Part shown: positions 34,619 to 43,524 of the stretch, in pieces
Layout: each line of letters opens with the position of its first letter
Numbering within the stretch: the first letter of the stretch is position 1
NCBI RefSeq assembly: GCF_001043055.1
Contig: NZ_JYLF01000001.1
Location: 124,001 to 188,000 of the forward strand
Length of the DNA stretch: 64,000 bases
Direction: 5' to 3'
DNA from: Pseudomonas weihenstephanensis
GTDB lineage: Bacteria; Pseudomonadota; Gammaproteobacteria; Pseudomonadales; Pseudomonadaceae
Notes under the pieces: model-generated
Seen by the model: the letters and a program-made list of their open reading frames with translations, nothing else
Database searches by the model: none
Told to the model about the DNA's origin: nothing
Translations under genes and position numbers: made by a program

Positions 34619-35707
34619 TTACCGGCGAACCAACAACACACCCGATTCCATGTGGTGCGTCCACGGGAATTGGTCAAACACGGCACAACGCTCAATGCGG
34701 TGAGTGTCATGCAGTTGAGCGATGTTTTCGGCCAGGGTCAGCGGGTTGCATGAGATGTACAGGATATTGTCGAAGCGACGGGTCAGCTCGCAGGTGTCCG
34801 GGTCCATGCCTGCGCGCGGCGGGTCAACAAAGACGCTCCCGAAGTCGTAGCTTTTCAGGTCAATGCCTTGCAAGCGGCGGAACGGACGTACTTCATTCAG
34901 GGCTTCGGTCAACTCTTCGGCCGACAAGCGCACCAAGGTGACGTTATCCACAGCGTTGTCGCTAAGGTTGTTCAGTGCGGCATATACCGAGGTCTTGCTG
35001 ATTTCGGTGGCTAGCACTTTGCGCACGCGGGTGGCCAACGGCAAGGTGAAGTTGCCGTTGCCGCAATACAACTCCAGCAGGTCATCCGCCCGTTCGCCCA
35101 AAGCGTCGTACGCCCAATTGAGCATCTTCTGGTTGACCGTGCCATTAGGCTGAGTGAAGGCGCCTTCCGGTTGTTGATAACTGAAGACACGGCCAGCGAC
35201 TTCGAGCTTTTCTACGACGTGATCGCGACCAATGACGATACGCTTGCCCTTCGAGCGGCCAATGACACTGATGTCGAGGTCTTTGGCCAGTTGCTCGGCG
35301 GCCGTTTGCCAGTGCTCGTTCAGCGGGCGGTGATAGCACAAGGTGACCATCGCATCGCCCGCCAGCGTGGTTTGGAACTCGACCTGAAACAGCTTGTGGC
35401 TCAGGGCCGAACTGGCTTTCCAGGCGGCCTTGAGCTGTGGCATCAGTTGATTGATGCGCAGGCTGGCAATCGGGAAGTCTTCGATCAGGATTGGCGTACG
35501 TTTATCTTCAGGGGCAAACATCGCGTAGTGACGCTCGCCACCTTCGCGCCACAAGCGGAACTCGGCGCGCAGGCGGAAGTTTTTCAATGGCGAATCGAAA
35601 ACTTGAGGTTCTGGGGCATCGAACGGCGCCAGCAACTCGCGCAGACGGTTGGCCTTGGCCTCCAGTTCTACGGCGTAAGTAGCAGAATCAAACGGCAAGG
35701 CACTCAT
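34619..35707 (-). CDS. trmA: tRNA (uracil-5-)-methyltransferase TrmA
   Basis: A 362-residue SAM-dependent enzyme forming 5-methyluridine-54 in the T loop of tRNA. An RNA-binding N-terminal domain is followed by the SAM motif [16 protein letters not shown] (about 208-223), [11 protein letters not shown], and the nucleophilic Cys in [14 protein letters not shown] (about residue 317). The general base Glu is in HMESGVLL near the end. The length equals E. coli TrmA (366), and the iron-sulfur cysteines of RlmC/RlmD are absent. Its ATG overlaps the TGA of the NCS2 permease gene, so the two are translationally coupled. Confidence 0.95.
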   Translation of the reverse strand: MSALPFDSATYAVELEAKANRLRELLAPFDAPEPQVFDSPLKNFRLRAEFRLWREGGERHYAMFAPEDKRTPILIEDFPIASLRINQLMPQLKAAWKASSALSHKLFQVEFQTTLAGDAMVTLCYHRPLNEHWQTAAEQLAKDLDISVIGRSKGKRIVIGRDHVVEKLEVAGRVFSYQQPEGAFTQPNGTVNQKMLNWAYDALGERADDLLELYCGNGNFTLPLATRVRKVLATEISKTSVYAALNNLSDNAVDNVTLVRLSAEELTEALNEVRPFRRLQGIDLKSYDFGSVFVDPPRAGMDPDTCELTRRFDNILYISCNPLTLAENIAQLHDTHRIERCAVFDQFPWTHHMESGVLLVRR

Positions 35708-36999
35708 GCGTTAAACCAACCCAACTTGACCACGAACAGAACCGACAGAATGATCAGCGGCGCGTTCAGCTCGCGTGCGCGGCCCGACAGCAACTTGATC
35801 ACGGTCCAGGAAATAAAGCCGAAGGCGATGCCGTTGGCGATGGAGTATGTAAACGGCATTGCCAGAGCGGTGATGACCACCGGCGCGGCGACGGTCACGT
35901 CATCCCATTCGATTTCAGCCAGGCCACTCATCATCAATACGGCCACGAACATCAGGGCAGGCGCGGTGGCGAATGCCGGTACGCTGGCCGCCAGTGGCGA
36001 GAAGAACAGGGCGAGCAAGAACATGATGCCGACCACGATGGCAGTTAAGCCGGTACGGCCACCGGCGCTCACGCCCGCTGCCGACTCGATGTAGCTGGTG
36101 GTGGTCGAGGTGCCGAGCAGTGAACCGGCCATGGCCGCGGTGCTGTCAGCGATCAGGGCGCGGCCCATTTTCGGCATGTGGCCGTCTTTGCCCATCAGGC
36201 CCGCGCGCTTGGCAACCCCGATCAGGGTGCCGGAGTTGTCGAACAGGTCGACGAACAGGAAGGCGAAAATGACGCTGATCAGCCCGATGTCCAGCGCACC
36301 CTTGATGTCCAGTTGCAGGAAGGTGGGGGCCAGCGAAGGCGGCATCGACATCACGCCACCGAACTCGGTCACGCCCATGACGATGGAGGCCACGGTCACG
36401 CCCAGAATGCCGATCAGCACGGCGCCGCGTACCTTCATGGCTTCAAGTGCCACGATCAGGGCAAAGCCCAGCGAGGCGAGAATGACTTTGGGTTGGGTCA
36501 AGTCGCCCATGCCTACCAGCGTGGCCTTGTTGGCCACCACGATGCCGGCGTTACCCAGTGCGATCAACGCCAGGAACAAGCCGATACCGGCAGCAATCGC
36601 TGAGCGCAGGGGCAGCGGAATGCTGTTAATGATCCATTCGCGGATGCGGAAGATCGACAACAGAAAGAACAGCACAGCAGAAATGAAGACCGCACCCAGC
36701 GCCACTTGCCAGGTGTGGCCCATATGCAGCACCACGGTATAAGTGAAGAAGGCGTTCAGGCCCATGCCCGGTGCCAATGCAATCGGGTAGTTGGCGATGA
36801 TGCCCATGATTGCTGAGCCGATGGCGGCCGCCAGACAGGTCGCGACAAACACCGCGCCTTTATCCATGCCGGTTTCGCCCAGAATGCTCGGGTTGACGAA
36901 CAGGATGTAGGCCATTGCCAGAAACGTGGTGATACCCGCAAGAATCTCGGTACGCACGTTGGTGTTGTGTGCCTTGAGTTGAAACAGCCTTTCCAGCAT
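35704..36999 (-). CDS. NCS2 family purine permease (AdeP/GhxP-like)
   Basis: A 431-residue inner-membrane transporter with about 12-14 helices. The opening [50 protein letters not shown] and [29 protein letters not shown] (about 325-353) are hallmarks of the AzgA/GhxP branch, which imports adenine, guanine or hypoxanthine with protons. The upstream 180 bp shows no purine-riboswitch consensus. It is first in an operon with trmA (ATGA overlap). Confidence 0.92.
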   Translation of the reverse strand: MLERLFQLKAHNTNVRTEILAGITTFLAMAYILFVNPSILGETGMDKGAVFVATCLAAAIGSAIMGIIANYPIALAPGMGLNAFFTYTVVLHMGHTWQVALGAVFISAVLFFLLSIFRIREWIINSIPLPLRSAIAAGIGLFLALIALGNAGIVVANKATLVGMGDLTQPKVILASLGFALIVALEAMKVRGAVLIGILGVTVASIVMGVTEFGGVMSMPPSLAPTFLQLDIKGALDIGLISVIFAFLFVDLFDNSGTLIGVAKRAGLMGKDGHMPKMGRALIADSTAAMAGSLLGTSTTTSYIESAAGVSAGGRTGLTAIVVGIMFLLALFFSPLAASVPAFATAPALMFVAVLMMSGLAEIEWDDVTVAAPVVITALAMPFTYSIANGIAFGFISWTVIKLLSGRARELNAPLIILSVLFVVKLGWFNA

Positions 37000-37209
37000 G
37001 CCAGTCCCCGTGGCGCCCCAGGCGCCGTAATTAAATCGTGTTCAACAGCAAAGCACAGACCTTGAACGCCTGAAGATTTTCTGTCTGTCGGAAAAAGCCG
37101 CGCATCATACCAGCAGCTTCGACGTATGGCTGCTTTGGTTTTGGTGTGGGCCGATGTTTTGTAACGCGCAGGTGACAGGCATACTGTGTGCCAGTTTTTC
37201 GGGGGACTT

Positions 37210-37647
37210 ATGACGCGCACATTTAAATCTGTTTTAGCTTGTTTCAGCCTGTTTATGAGTGTGGGTTTAAGCGCTGCGCCAGCGACCCGGCTGGACAGCA
37301 TTGAAATCCTGCAGGTGACCTCTGTTAAGGGCGCTGACGAGGAGGTAGGCAGCAAGACGCGTACTGTGCGCGAGCACCACGGTACAGAGGTGCACGTCTA
37401 TGTATTGGAACGCGGCTATGGCAACCCTCAGCCCAATGTCACGTTCAACGGCCAAAGGTTGAAAGGCGAAAGCGCCCCGCTATGCAACCAGGCCGAAGGT
37501 TTAGTGGTATGCAATGGTGCAGGAAGCACCGTTGGTTACCTTCACACCTTCACGTTCAGTAACACCGATGGCGGCAGGTTTGAGTTCAGTAACGTTTCGT
37601 TGGTGCCCCCGCATGACCGGCTCAGCGCCAGCCTCGATATACGGTAG
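37210..37647 (+). CDS. Small secreted protein, DUF4879-like
   Basis: A 145-residue protein with a signal peptide (MTRTFKSVLACFSLFMSVGLSAAPA, cleavage near residue 22-24). The mature part begins TRLDSIEILQVTSVKGADEE, has HVYVLERGYGNPQPNVTFNG, two Cys (PLCNQAEGLVVCNG) that likely form a disulfide, and GGRFEFSNVSLVPPHDRLSASLDIR. This pattern resembles DUF4879 proteins. Role unknown. ATG 37210 is preceded by GGGGGA at ideal distance. The TAG stop lies inside a REP element. Confidence 0.65.
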   Translation: MTRTFKSVLACFSLFMSVGLSAAPATRLDSIEILQVTSVKGADEEVGSKTRTVREHHGTEVHVYVLERGYGNPQPNVTFNGQRLKGESAPLCNQAEGLVVCNGAGSTVGYLHTFTFSNTDGGRFEFSNVSLVPPHDRLSASLDIR

Positions 37648-37674
37648 TCGCTGCCGCAGGCTGCGAAGCAACGC
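37644..37674. repeat. REP element overlapping a stop codon
   Basis: GTAGTCGCTGCCGCAGGCTG followed by CGAAGCAACGC. This is the same REP sequence as after hrpB, again with its TAG supplying the stop of the upstream gene. Confidence 0.75.
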
Positions 37675-37749
37675 TTTTTTCCAACACGGCGCGATCTCTT
37701 AAAGTCCCCTCAATCCGTAATCCCCATTCACAGCCCGCGCATACGGTGA

Positions 37750-38976
37750 TTACGGATTTTTGTCTTCGACCATCCGGTCGCGATTAGCCAGCCCGGGGAA
37801 CAGTTTTATCCACAGCCCGGTCACCACCAATGTGCCGATGCCGCCCAGCACCACGGCCGGCACGGTGCCCAACCAGTGGGCGGTGGCCCCTGACTCAAAC
37901 TCACCGAGCTGATTCGAGGCGCCGATAAACAGGCCATTGACTGCGCTCACGCGGCCACGCATTTCATCCGGGGTTTCGAGCTGCACAAACGAGGCGCGGA
38001 TCACCATGCTGATCATGTCCGCTGCACCCAGCACTACCAGCACCGCCATTGAAAACCAGAATGAGGTCGACAACCCGAACGCGATGGTTGCGACCCCAAA
38101 TACACCGACAGCCGTGAACATGATGCGCCCGACCTTGCGCTCCACGGGGAACCGCGCAAGCCACAACGACATTAACAGCGCGCCTACGGCAGGGGCTGAG
38201 CGCAACATGCCCAGGCCCCAAGGCCCAGTGAGCAGAATGTCTTTGGCAAATACCGGCAACAGCGCCGTTGCCCCGCCCAGTAGCACGGCAAACAAGTCCA
38301 GAGAGATGGCGCCGAGCACATCAGGGCGACTGCGGATGAAACGAATCCCCCCCAGTAATGAGTCCAGCGTGGCTTTGCCTTTATTAAGAGCGGCCTGACG
38401 GGCTGGCAGGTTGCTCATCAGCAACGCGGCAATCACGTACAGCGCCACCGAAGGGCCATATACCCACACACTGCCAAAGGCGTACAGCAACCCGCCAAAC
38501 GCCGGGGCAATAATGGTTGCCGATTGTTGTGCTGCCTGCGCGGCAGCGACCGCCCGTGGAAACAGGCTCACCGGTACGATGGAAGGCAAGAGTGCTTGTG
38601 TGCTCGGCATCTCGAATGAACGTGCACTGCCCAGCAAAAACGCCAGGATGAAGATCATTTCCCGCGTGACATGGCCCGTAGCGCTGCTGATGGCCAGCGT
38701 CAGCGCAATCATGCCTTGTAGGGTTTGGCATAACGCCGCCACCTTGCGCCGGTCATAGCGATCCGCCACATGCCCGGTGTGCAGCATAAACATGACGCGC
38801 GGGGCGAACTCGATCAGCCCGACCCAGCCAAGGTCCATCACATTGCCGGTGAGTTGATAGAGGTTCCAGCCAATGGCCACAGTCAGCATCTGAAACGCAC
38901 TGGCAGTGAAAATACGCGCAAACCAAAAGGCGATGAACGGTCGGTGATGGCGAAGCAACAAGGGCGGGGAGATCAT
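37750..38976 (-). CDS. MFS transporter (EntS/MFS_3-like)
   Basis: A 408-residue inner-membrane protein with 12 helices. Features: an opening RPFIAFWFARIFTASAFQMLTVAIGWNLYQLTG and the MFS signature GHVADRYDRRKVAALCQ between helices 2 and 3 (about 70-86); the mid part SFEMPSTQALLPSIVP and NGLFIGASNQLGEFESGATA is typical of the MFS_3 group, which contains EntS (enterobactin export). The substrate cannot be told; no siderophore biosynthesis gene is adjacent. Confidence 0.85.
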   Translation of the reverse strand: MISPPLLLRHHRPFIAFWFARIFTASAFQMLTVAIGWNLYQLTGNVMDLGWVGLIEFAPRVMFMLHTGHVADRYDRRKVAALCQTLQGMIALTLAISSATGHVTREMIFILAFLLGSARSFEMPSTQALLPSIVPVSLFPRAVAAAQAAQQSATIIAPAFGGLLYAFGSVWVYGPSVALYVIAALLMSNLPARQAALNKGKATLDSLLGGIRFIRSRPDVLGAISLDLFAVLLGGATALLPVFAKDILLTGPWGLGMLRSAPAVGALLMSLWLARFPVERKVGRIMFTAVGVFGVATIAFGLSTSFWFSMAVLVVLGAADMISMVIRASFVQLETPDEMRGRVSAVNGLFIGASNQLGEFESGATAHWLGTVPAVVLGGIGTLVVTGLWIKLFPGLANRDRMVEDKNP

Positions 38977-39380
38977 CTAAAAGCCGTGAGTGCTGGCAAG
39001 GGAGATCGCGAGATTATCATTAATCTGTAACAAGTAATGACGCGCAGAGGGTGTCTAAAAGCTGACAAACGGTTAGGCGCCAATGAGTCTTTATTGATTA
39101 CCTATCGTTCCTGCAAAGGTCTATTTCGGGGCCTGGGACAACCTGTCACGCGACAACAAACCACATTAGCCGCCTGCCCGGAATGGACTACTCTTTCAGC
39201 AATGCTTGATCCAGATCAAAACGTCTCGCGTTTTATTTGGAATGGCCAGCCGGCCAGATCCCCTTTGCGCTGTGGTTAAAAGAGCGAACGCTGATTCGCT
39301 GTGGCCAGAGCCTGCGGGACAGTTGGATACAGGCCCGTGCCCGTGTCCTGAACGACCTGATACCTGATAGAGGAAGGCTT
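38977..39380. other. Intergenic region before cioAB
   Basis: About 400 bp between the divergent MFS and cioA genes. No convincing gene is seen. It holds the perfect Anr/Fnr box at 39206-39219. The cioA ribosome site (AGAGGAAGG) is at about 39370-39377. The in-frame upstream extension of cioA from 39237 lacks any family similarity. Confidence 0.7.
39206..39219. promoter_or_regulatory. Anr/Fnr box upstream of cioA
   Basis: TTGATCCAGATCAA is a perfect match to the TTGAT-N4-ATCAA consensus, 162 bp before the cioA start. Anr is the oxygen-sensing FNR homologue of pseudomonads and controls cioAB in P. aeruginosa, so direct control here is likely. Confidence 0.75.
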
Positions 39381-40820
39381 ATGTTCGGTTTGGAGGCTTT
39401 AGATCTCGCCCGAATTCAGTTCGCGTTTACCGTTTCGTTTCACATCATTTTCCCCGCCATTACTATCGGTCTCGCCAGTTACCTCATGGTGCTCGAAGGG
39501 ATGTGGCTGAAAACCCGTGACGACACGTACCGCGATCTGTATCACTTTTGGTCGAAAATTTTCGCTGTCAATTTTGGTATGGGCGTGGTTTCCGGTCTGG
39601 TCATGGCTTATCAGTTCGGTACCAACTGGTCACAATTTTCCGACTTTGCAGGGGCGGTGACCGGGCCACTGCTGACGTATGAAGTGCTCACGGCCTTCTT
39701 CCTTGAAGCCGGTTTCCTGGGCGTCATGCTCTTTGGCTGGAACCGCGTGGGCCGAGGGATGCACTTCTTCTCGACCGCGATGGTGGCCTTGGGCACATTG
39801 GTCTCCACGTTCTGGATTTTGGCGTCCAACAGCTGGATGCAGACCCCGCAAGGTTTTGAAATCATCGATGGCCGTGTGATCCCGGTGGATTGGCTGGCGG
39901 TGATCTTCAACCCTTCGTTCCCGTACCGTTTGGCGCACATGGCGACCGCTGCCTTTGTCGCGACAGCGTTTTTTGTCGGTGCATCCGGTGCGTGGCACTT
40001 GCTGCGAGGCCGCAATACGCCCGCCATTCGTCGTATGTTTTCCATGGCGATGTGGATGGCCCTGGTGGTTGCGCCGGTTCAGGCGTTTATCGGTGATGCT
40101 CACGGTCTGAATACGCTTGAGTATCAACCGGTCAAAATCGCGGCTATTGAAGGCCACTGGGAAAACAAGCCCGGCGAGCCTACGCCGCTGATCCTGTTTG
40201 GCATCCCGAACATGAAAACCGAAACCACCGATTACAAGGTTGAAATTCCTTACCTCGGCAGCCTGATCCTGACCCACAGCCTGGACAAACAAATCCCGGC
40301 GATGAAGGACTACCCGGCCGCCGACCGTCCCAACTCGACCATCGTGTTCTTTACCTTCCGCATCATGGTTGCGCTGGGCATGATCATGATCTTCATCGGA
40401 CTGTGGAGTGTGTGGCTGCGCAAGCGTGGCACGTTGTACGAGAATCGTTGGTTCTTGCGCCTGGTGTTGTGGATGGGGCCGTCGGGGCTGATCGCGATTC
40501 TGGCGGGCTGGTTCACCACTGAGGTAGGTCGCCAACCGTGGGTGGTGTACGGTTTGATGCGCACCGCAGATGCCTCGTCTAACCACAGCGTGGCGCAGAT
40601 GAGCATCACCTTGATCATGTTTGTAGTGGTCTACTTCTCACTGTTTGGTGTAGGGCTGGGTTACATGATGCGCTTGGTGCGCAAAGGCCCGATCACCCAT
40701 GAAGGTGATGAGCACCCCTCCGGTGGTCCAGGCCAGCAACGCACGCCTGCCCGTCCTTTGTCTGCTGCCCACGAGGGTACAGAAGAAGGCCACAGCGACA
40801 GCCTGAATAAGGGGAATTGA
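39381..40820 (+). CDS. cioA: Cyanide-insensitive (bd-type) quinol oxidase subunit I
   Basis: A 479-residue membrane subunit that oxidises quinol and carries haems. The opening LDLARIQFAFTVSFHIIFPAITIGLASY includes the haem-ligand His21. A second His ligand lies in the helix FPYRLAHMATAAF (about residue 186), and the Met ligand region is farther on. The quinol loop is short, with AGWFTTEVGRQPWVVYGL (GRQPW motif), typical of CioA rather than E. coli CydA. The C-terminus has a polar tail of about 45 residues. The start is ATG 39381 with AGAGGAAGG upstream. cioB follows after 3 bp. Confidence 0.94.
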   Translation: MFGLEALDLARIQFAFTVSFHIIFPAITIGLASYLMVLEGMWLKTRDDTYRDLYHFWSKIFAVNFGMGVVSGLVMAYQFGTNWSQFSDFAGAVTGPLLTYEVLTAFFLEAGFLGVMLFGWNRVGRGMHFFSTAMVALGTLVSTFWILASNSWMQTPQGFEIIDGRVIPVDWLAVIFNPSFPYRLAHMATAAFVATAFFVGASGAWHLLRGRNTPAIRRMFSMAMWMALVVAPVQAFIGDAHGLNTLEYQPVKIAAIEGHWENKPGEPTPLILFGIPNMKTETTDYKVEIPYLGSLILTHSLDKQIPAMKDYPAADRPNSTIVFFTFRIMVALGMIMIFIGLWSVWLRKRGTLYENRWFLRLVLWMGPSGLIAILAGWFTTEVGRQPWVVYGLMRTADASSNHSVAQMSITLIMFVVVYFSLFGVGLGYMMRLVRKGPITHEGDEHPSGGPGQQRTPARPLSAAHEGTEEGHSDSLNKGN

Positions 40821-40823
40821 GTC

Positions 40824-41831
40824 ATGGGTATTGATCTGCCACTTATCTGGGCAATCATCATCATCTTCGGGATCATGATGTACGTGGTGATGGATGGTTT
40901 CGATCTCGGGATCGGCATCCTCTTTCCGTTCATCAAGGGCGAGCAAGATCGCGACGTGATGATGAATACCGTTGCCCCCGTTTGGGACGGTAACGAAACC
41001 TGGCTGGTATTGGGGGGCGCGGCGTTGTTTGGCGCCTTCCCACTGGCCTATTCGGTAGTGTTGTCAGCGTTGTATCTGCCATTGATGTTGATGCTGATTG
41101 GCTTGATCTTCCGCGGCGTGGCTTTTGAGTTCCGCTTCAAGGCCCGTGCCGAGAAGCGTCATATCTGGGACAAGGCGTTCATCGGCGGCTCGGTGGCGGC
41201 GACCTTTTTCCAAGGGGTGGCGCTGGGTGCCTTCATTGACGGCATCCCGGTGGTCAATCGCCAGTATGCCGGCGGTGGACTGGACTGGCTGTCGCCCTTC
41301 ACTGTGTTTTGCGGGATTGCGCTGATCGTGGCGTACGCTTTGCTGGGCTGCACATGGCTGATCATGAAAACCGAGGGCCACCTGCAAGCGCGCATGCACA
41401 AACTGGGTCGCCCGCTGGCACTGGCTGTGCTGGTCTTGATGGGCGTTGTCAGCCTGTGGACACCGTTGGCGCATTCAGACATCGCCGCGCGCTGGTTTAC
41501 CTTGCCGAACCTGTTCTGGTTCTTGCCGGTGCCGATTCTGGTGTTGGTGACGATGTATGGCCTGCTTAAAGCGATTGCCCGCAATGCCCATTACACGCCG
41601 TTTCTGTTGACCCTGGTGCTGATCTTTTTGGGTTACAGCGGTTTGGGCATCAGCTTGTGGCCGAACATCATCCCCCCCTCGATTTCAATATGGGACGCGG
41701 CCGCGCCGCCGCAAAGCCAGGGTTTCATGCTGGTGGGGACCTTGTTCATCATTCCGTTCATTCTGGGTTACACCTTCTGGAGCTACTACGTGTTCCGCGG
41801 CAAGGTGACCCACGAAGACGGCTACCACTAG
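40824..41831 (+). CDS. cioB: Cyanide-insensitive (bd-type) quinol oxidase subunit II
   Basis: A 335-residue protein with about eight helices. The opening IDLPLIWAIIIIFGIMMYVVMDGFDLGIGILFPF and APVWDGNETWLVLGGAALFGAFPLAYSV are the CydB/CioB signatures. It partners CioA in the oxidase complex of the inner membrane. It starts 3 bp after cioA and is followed by a GC-rich hairpin (41841-41860) and the DUF2474 micro-protein gene. Confidence 0.95.
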   Translation: MGIDLPLIWAIIIIFGIMMYVVMDGFDLGIGILFPFIKGEQDRDVMMNTVAPVWDGNETWLVLGGAALFGAFPLAYSVVLSALYLPLMLMLIGLIFRGVAFEFRFKARAEKRHIWDKAFIGGSVAATFFQGVALGAFIDGIPVVNRQYAGGGLDWLSPFTVFCGIALIVAYALLGCTWLIMKTEGHLQARMHKLGRPLALAVLVLMGVVSLWTPLAHSDIAARWFTLPNLFWFLPVPILVLVTMYGLLKAIARNAHYTPFLLTLVLIFLGYSGLGISLWPNIIPPSISIWDAAAPPQSQGFMLVGTLFIIPFILGYTFWSYYVFRGKVTHEDGYH

Positions 41832-41840
41832 ACGTGCCTG

Positions 41841-41860
41841 CTGCGGCCTGAGGGCCGCAG
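41841..41860. repeat. Hairpin between cioB and the DUF2474 gene
   Basis: CTGCGGCC / GGCCGCAG, 8-bp perfect stem with loop TGAG and no T-run. It may protect or partly attenuate the cioAB message before the micro-protein gene. Confidence 0.5.
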
Positions 41861-41887
41861 CCATTTCCTTCAGAGGAGTGCCTGAAC

Positions 41888-42055
41888 ATGGCCGGAAAAG
41901 ATTATCTAAACGACGTGCAAGAGTGCGAGAAAAAGCCGCTGTGGCAACGCATTGGCTGGTTGCTGGTGATCTGGACCGCCAGCGTGGCGAGCCTGGCGGT
42001 GTTTGCCATGCTGGTCCGTTTGTTCATGTCGGCGGCGGGTATGAAAACCCACTGA
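41888..42055 (+). CDS. DUF2474 micro-protein, likely accessory to the bd oxidase
   Basis: A 55-residue protein reading MAGKDYLNDVQECEKKPLWQ and on into one transmembrane helix (about 22-47, GWLLVIWTASVASLAVFAML). The motif PLWQRIGWLLVIW identifies the DUF2474 family, found next to cioAB. By analogy with CydX of E. coli, it may stabilise the oxidase; this is inference. AGAGGAGT is present 8-10 bases upstream of the ATG. It is followed by an intrinsic terminator, so it is the last gene of the cio operon. Confidence 0.82.
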   Translation: MAGKDYLNDVQECEKKPLWQRIGWLLVIWTASVASLAVFAMLVRLFMSAAGMKTH

Positions 42056-42104
42056 TCAGGCAGCAACCGACTTCCCATCCCGTTGCCTTGCAGCACGGAT
42101 TTAT

Positions 42105-42128
42105 AACCCGCTTCGGCGGGTTTTTTTT
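42105..42128 (+). terminator. Intrinsic terminator of the cioAB operon
   Basis: Stem AACCCGC / GCGGGTT with loop TTCG, followed by a run of eight or more T. It lies 50 bp after the DUF2474 stop. Confidence 0.9.
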
Positions 42129-42148
42129 GCTTGGCTGCCGGCAACGCC

Positions 42149-42221
42149 GTAGTCGCTGTACGAGGCGAAGGCTGCGATGGGTCACAACCTTACTTCGCAG
42201 CCTTCGTGCTTGGGCAGCCAC
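42149..42221. repeat. REP pair downstream of rlmG
   Basis: GTAGTCGCTGTACGAGG at the left and CTTGGGCAGCCAC at the right enclose exact inverted arms CGAAGGCTGCGA (42166-42177) and TCGCAGCCTTCG (42195-42206). It lies between the convergent cio terminator and the end of rlmG. Confidence 0.75.
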
Positions 42222-42236
42222 TAAAGGGATCAGCGT

Positions 42237-43361
42237 TTATTTGCGCGCTTTTAGAATCACAAACTTGGGCGTGGCGGCCACTTGTTCTACGCCGCGAAAC
42301 AGCTTGGCCAGCTTGCTGTGGTAGCCCAAATGGCGGTTGCCGACGATATACAGCGCGCCACCAACCACCAACGCATCGCGGGCTTGGTGGAACATGCGCC
42401 ACGCCAGAAAGTCGCCCACTACTTGCTGCTGATGAAACGGCGGGTTGCACAGCACCACGTCCAGAGACTGGGGTTCCTGGCCTGCCAAACCGTCATCAGC
42501 CCGCACGATCACGTCACGATCGCCCAATGCCGCCTGCCAGTTTTCACGGGCAGATTGCACTGCCATAAACGACTCATCGACCAGTGTGTAATGAGCATCC
42601 GGGTTGTTCAGTGCGCTGGCGATGGCTAATACGCCATTGCCACAGCCCAAATCGGCCACTCGCGCTGTACCCAGGTTTTTTGGCAGATGCGGGAGGAAAG
42701 CGCGCGTGCCGATGTCCAGGTCTTCCCGGCAGAACACGTTGGCATGATTGAGCAGTTCAATGGCCGGATCATCCAGGCGATAACGCGTCGGATAAGGCGA
42801 TATGAAAAGGGGCTTGGCTTGCGCCTGCGCGCTCAGCAAGCGTGCTTTCTTCACGGCCAGAGAGGCCTGAACCGGGCCGATGTAGCGCTCCAGAAGATCC
42901 CCCGCAGCACGTGGCAAGTGTTTGACCATGGCACCAGCGATCACCGGGGTGCCGGGCCCCAATTGACCTTGTAAACGAATCAGTTGCTCTTCAAGCAGTG
43001 CGAGTGTCTTGGGGACTTTGATCAACACGCAGTCGAAAGGCCCCACCAGAGGTTCGCTGGCGGGCGTGACCTTGACCGCATCAAACGCGAGGTGATTACG
43101 CGACAGATTTTTTTCCAGGGCTTGAATGGCGAGGCATGAGTCGCTGCTGCTGGTAACGTCCATCGTGCTAACCAGGCTGATAGCCAGTGCACCAAAACTG
43201 TCATTGAGCACCAGAACGCGGCTGCCAGAAGGCAGCGCCTGTTCGGCAAGGTGGTTAAGCAAATATTCATCCGCCGCATCAAAAGCCTGTAAAGGCTCAT
43301 TCTGTTGTTCTGGCTGGCGGATCAACTGGAGTTGGGCGAAAGGGGTTTCGAGCACAGGCAT
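42237..43361 (-). CDS. rlmG: 23S rRNA (guanine-1835-N2)-methyltransferase RlmG
   Basis: A 374-residue SAM-dependent methyltransferase, the size of E. coli RlmG (378). The N-terminal RlmG/RsmC-like domain (about 1-185) opens PVLETPFAQLQLIRQPEQQNEPLQAFDAADEYLL. The C-terminal catalytic domain has VADLGCGNGVLAIASAL (about 230-246) and the amino-methyltransferase motif CNPPFHQ (about residue 304). The N-terminal start is MPVLETPF at 43361; the longer open frame has no family similarity. A lux-box-like palindrome lies 115 bp upstream. Confidence 0.9.
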   Translation of the reverse strand: MPVLETPFAQLQLIRQPEQQNEPLQAFDAADEYLLNHLAEQALPSGSRVLVLNDSFGALAISLVSTMDVTSSSDSCLAIQALEKNLSRNHLAFDAVKVTPASEPLVGPFDCVLIKVPKTLALLEEQLIRLQGQLGPGTPVIAGAMVKHLPRAAGDLLERYIGPVQASLAVKKARLLSAQAQAKPLFISPYPTRYRLDDPAIELLNHANVFCREDLDIGTRAFLPHLPKNLGTARVADLGCGNGVLAIASALNNPDAHYTLVDESFMAVQSARENWQAALGDRDVIVRADDGLAGQEPQSLDVVLCNPPFHQQQVVGDFLAWRMFHQARDALVVGGALYIVGNRHLGYHSKLAKLFRGVEQVAATPKFVILKARK

Positions 43362-43475
43362 TTGGACAAACTCTGAGGAATCGCAGCGGCGTGCGTGCCG
43401 TGGGGGGCAGGTAGCAACGCTGGAGTCCGTGGGTTTTACAGGTGTGCGCGATTTTACTTTTTTTCGCAGGAGATT

Positions 43476-43495
43476 ACCTGATGCGTTTATCAGGT
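43476..43495. promoter_or_regulatory. Lux-box-like palindrome
   Basis: ACCTG-N10-CAGGT, total 20 bp, with 7-bp perfect arms (ACCTGAT / ATCAGGT). This is the end structure of the Vibrio fischeri lux box. It lies 30 bp past the 3' end of the LuxR-type gene and 115 bp upstream of rlmG. It could be chance or an internal hairpin of the luxR transcript. Confidence 0.4.
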
Positions 43496-43524
43496 GAATG
43501 CTGGAGGGCGGCAATGCCGCCCGT

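Noticed and set aside
37000..37180. Purine riboswitch before the NCS2 permease gene
   Set aside because: I looked for the conserved junction and loop sequences on the minus strand and did not find them.
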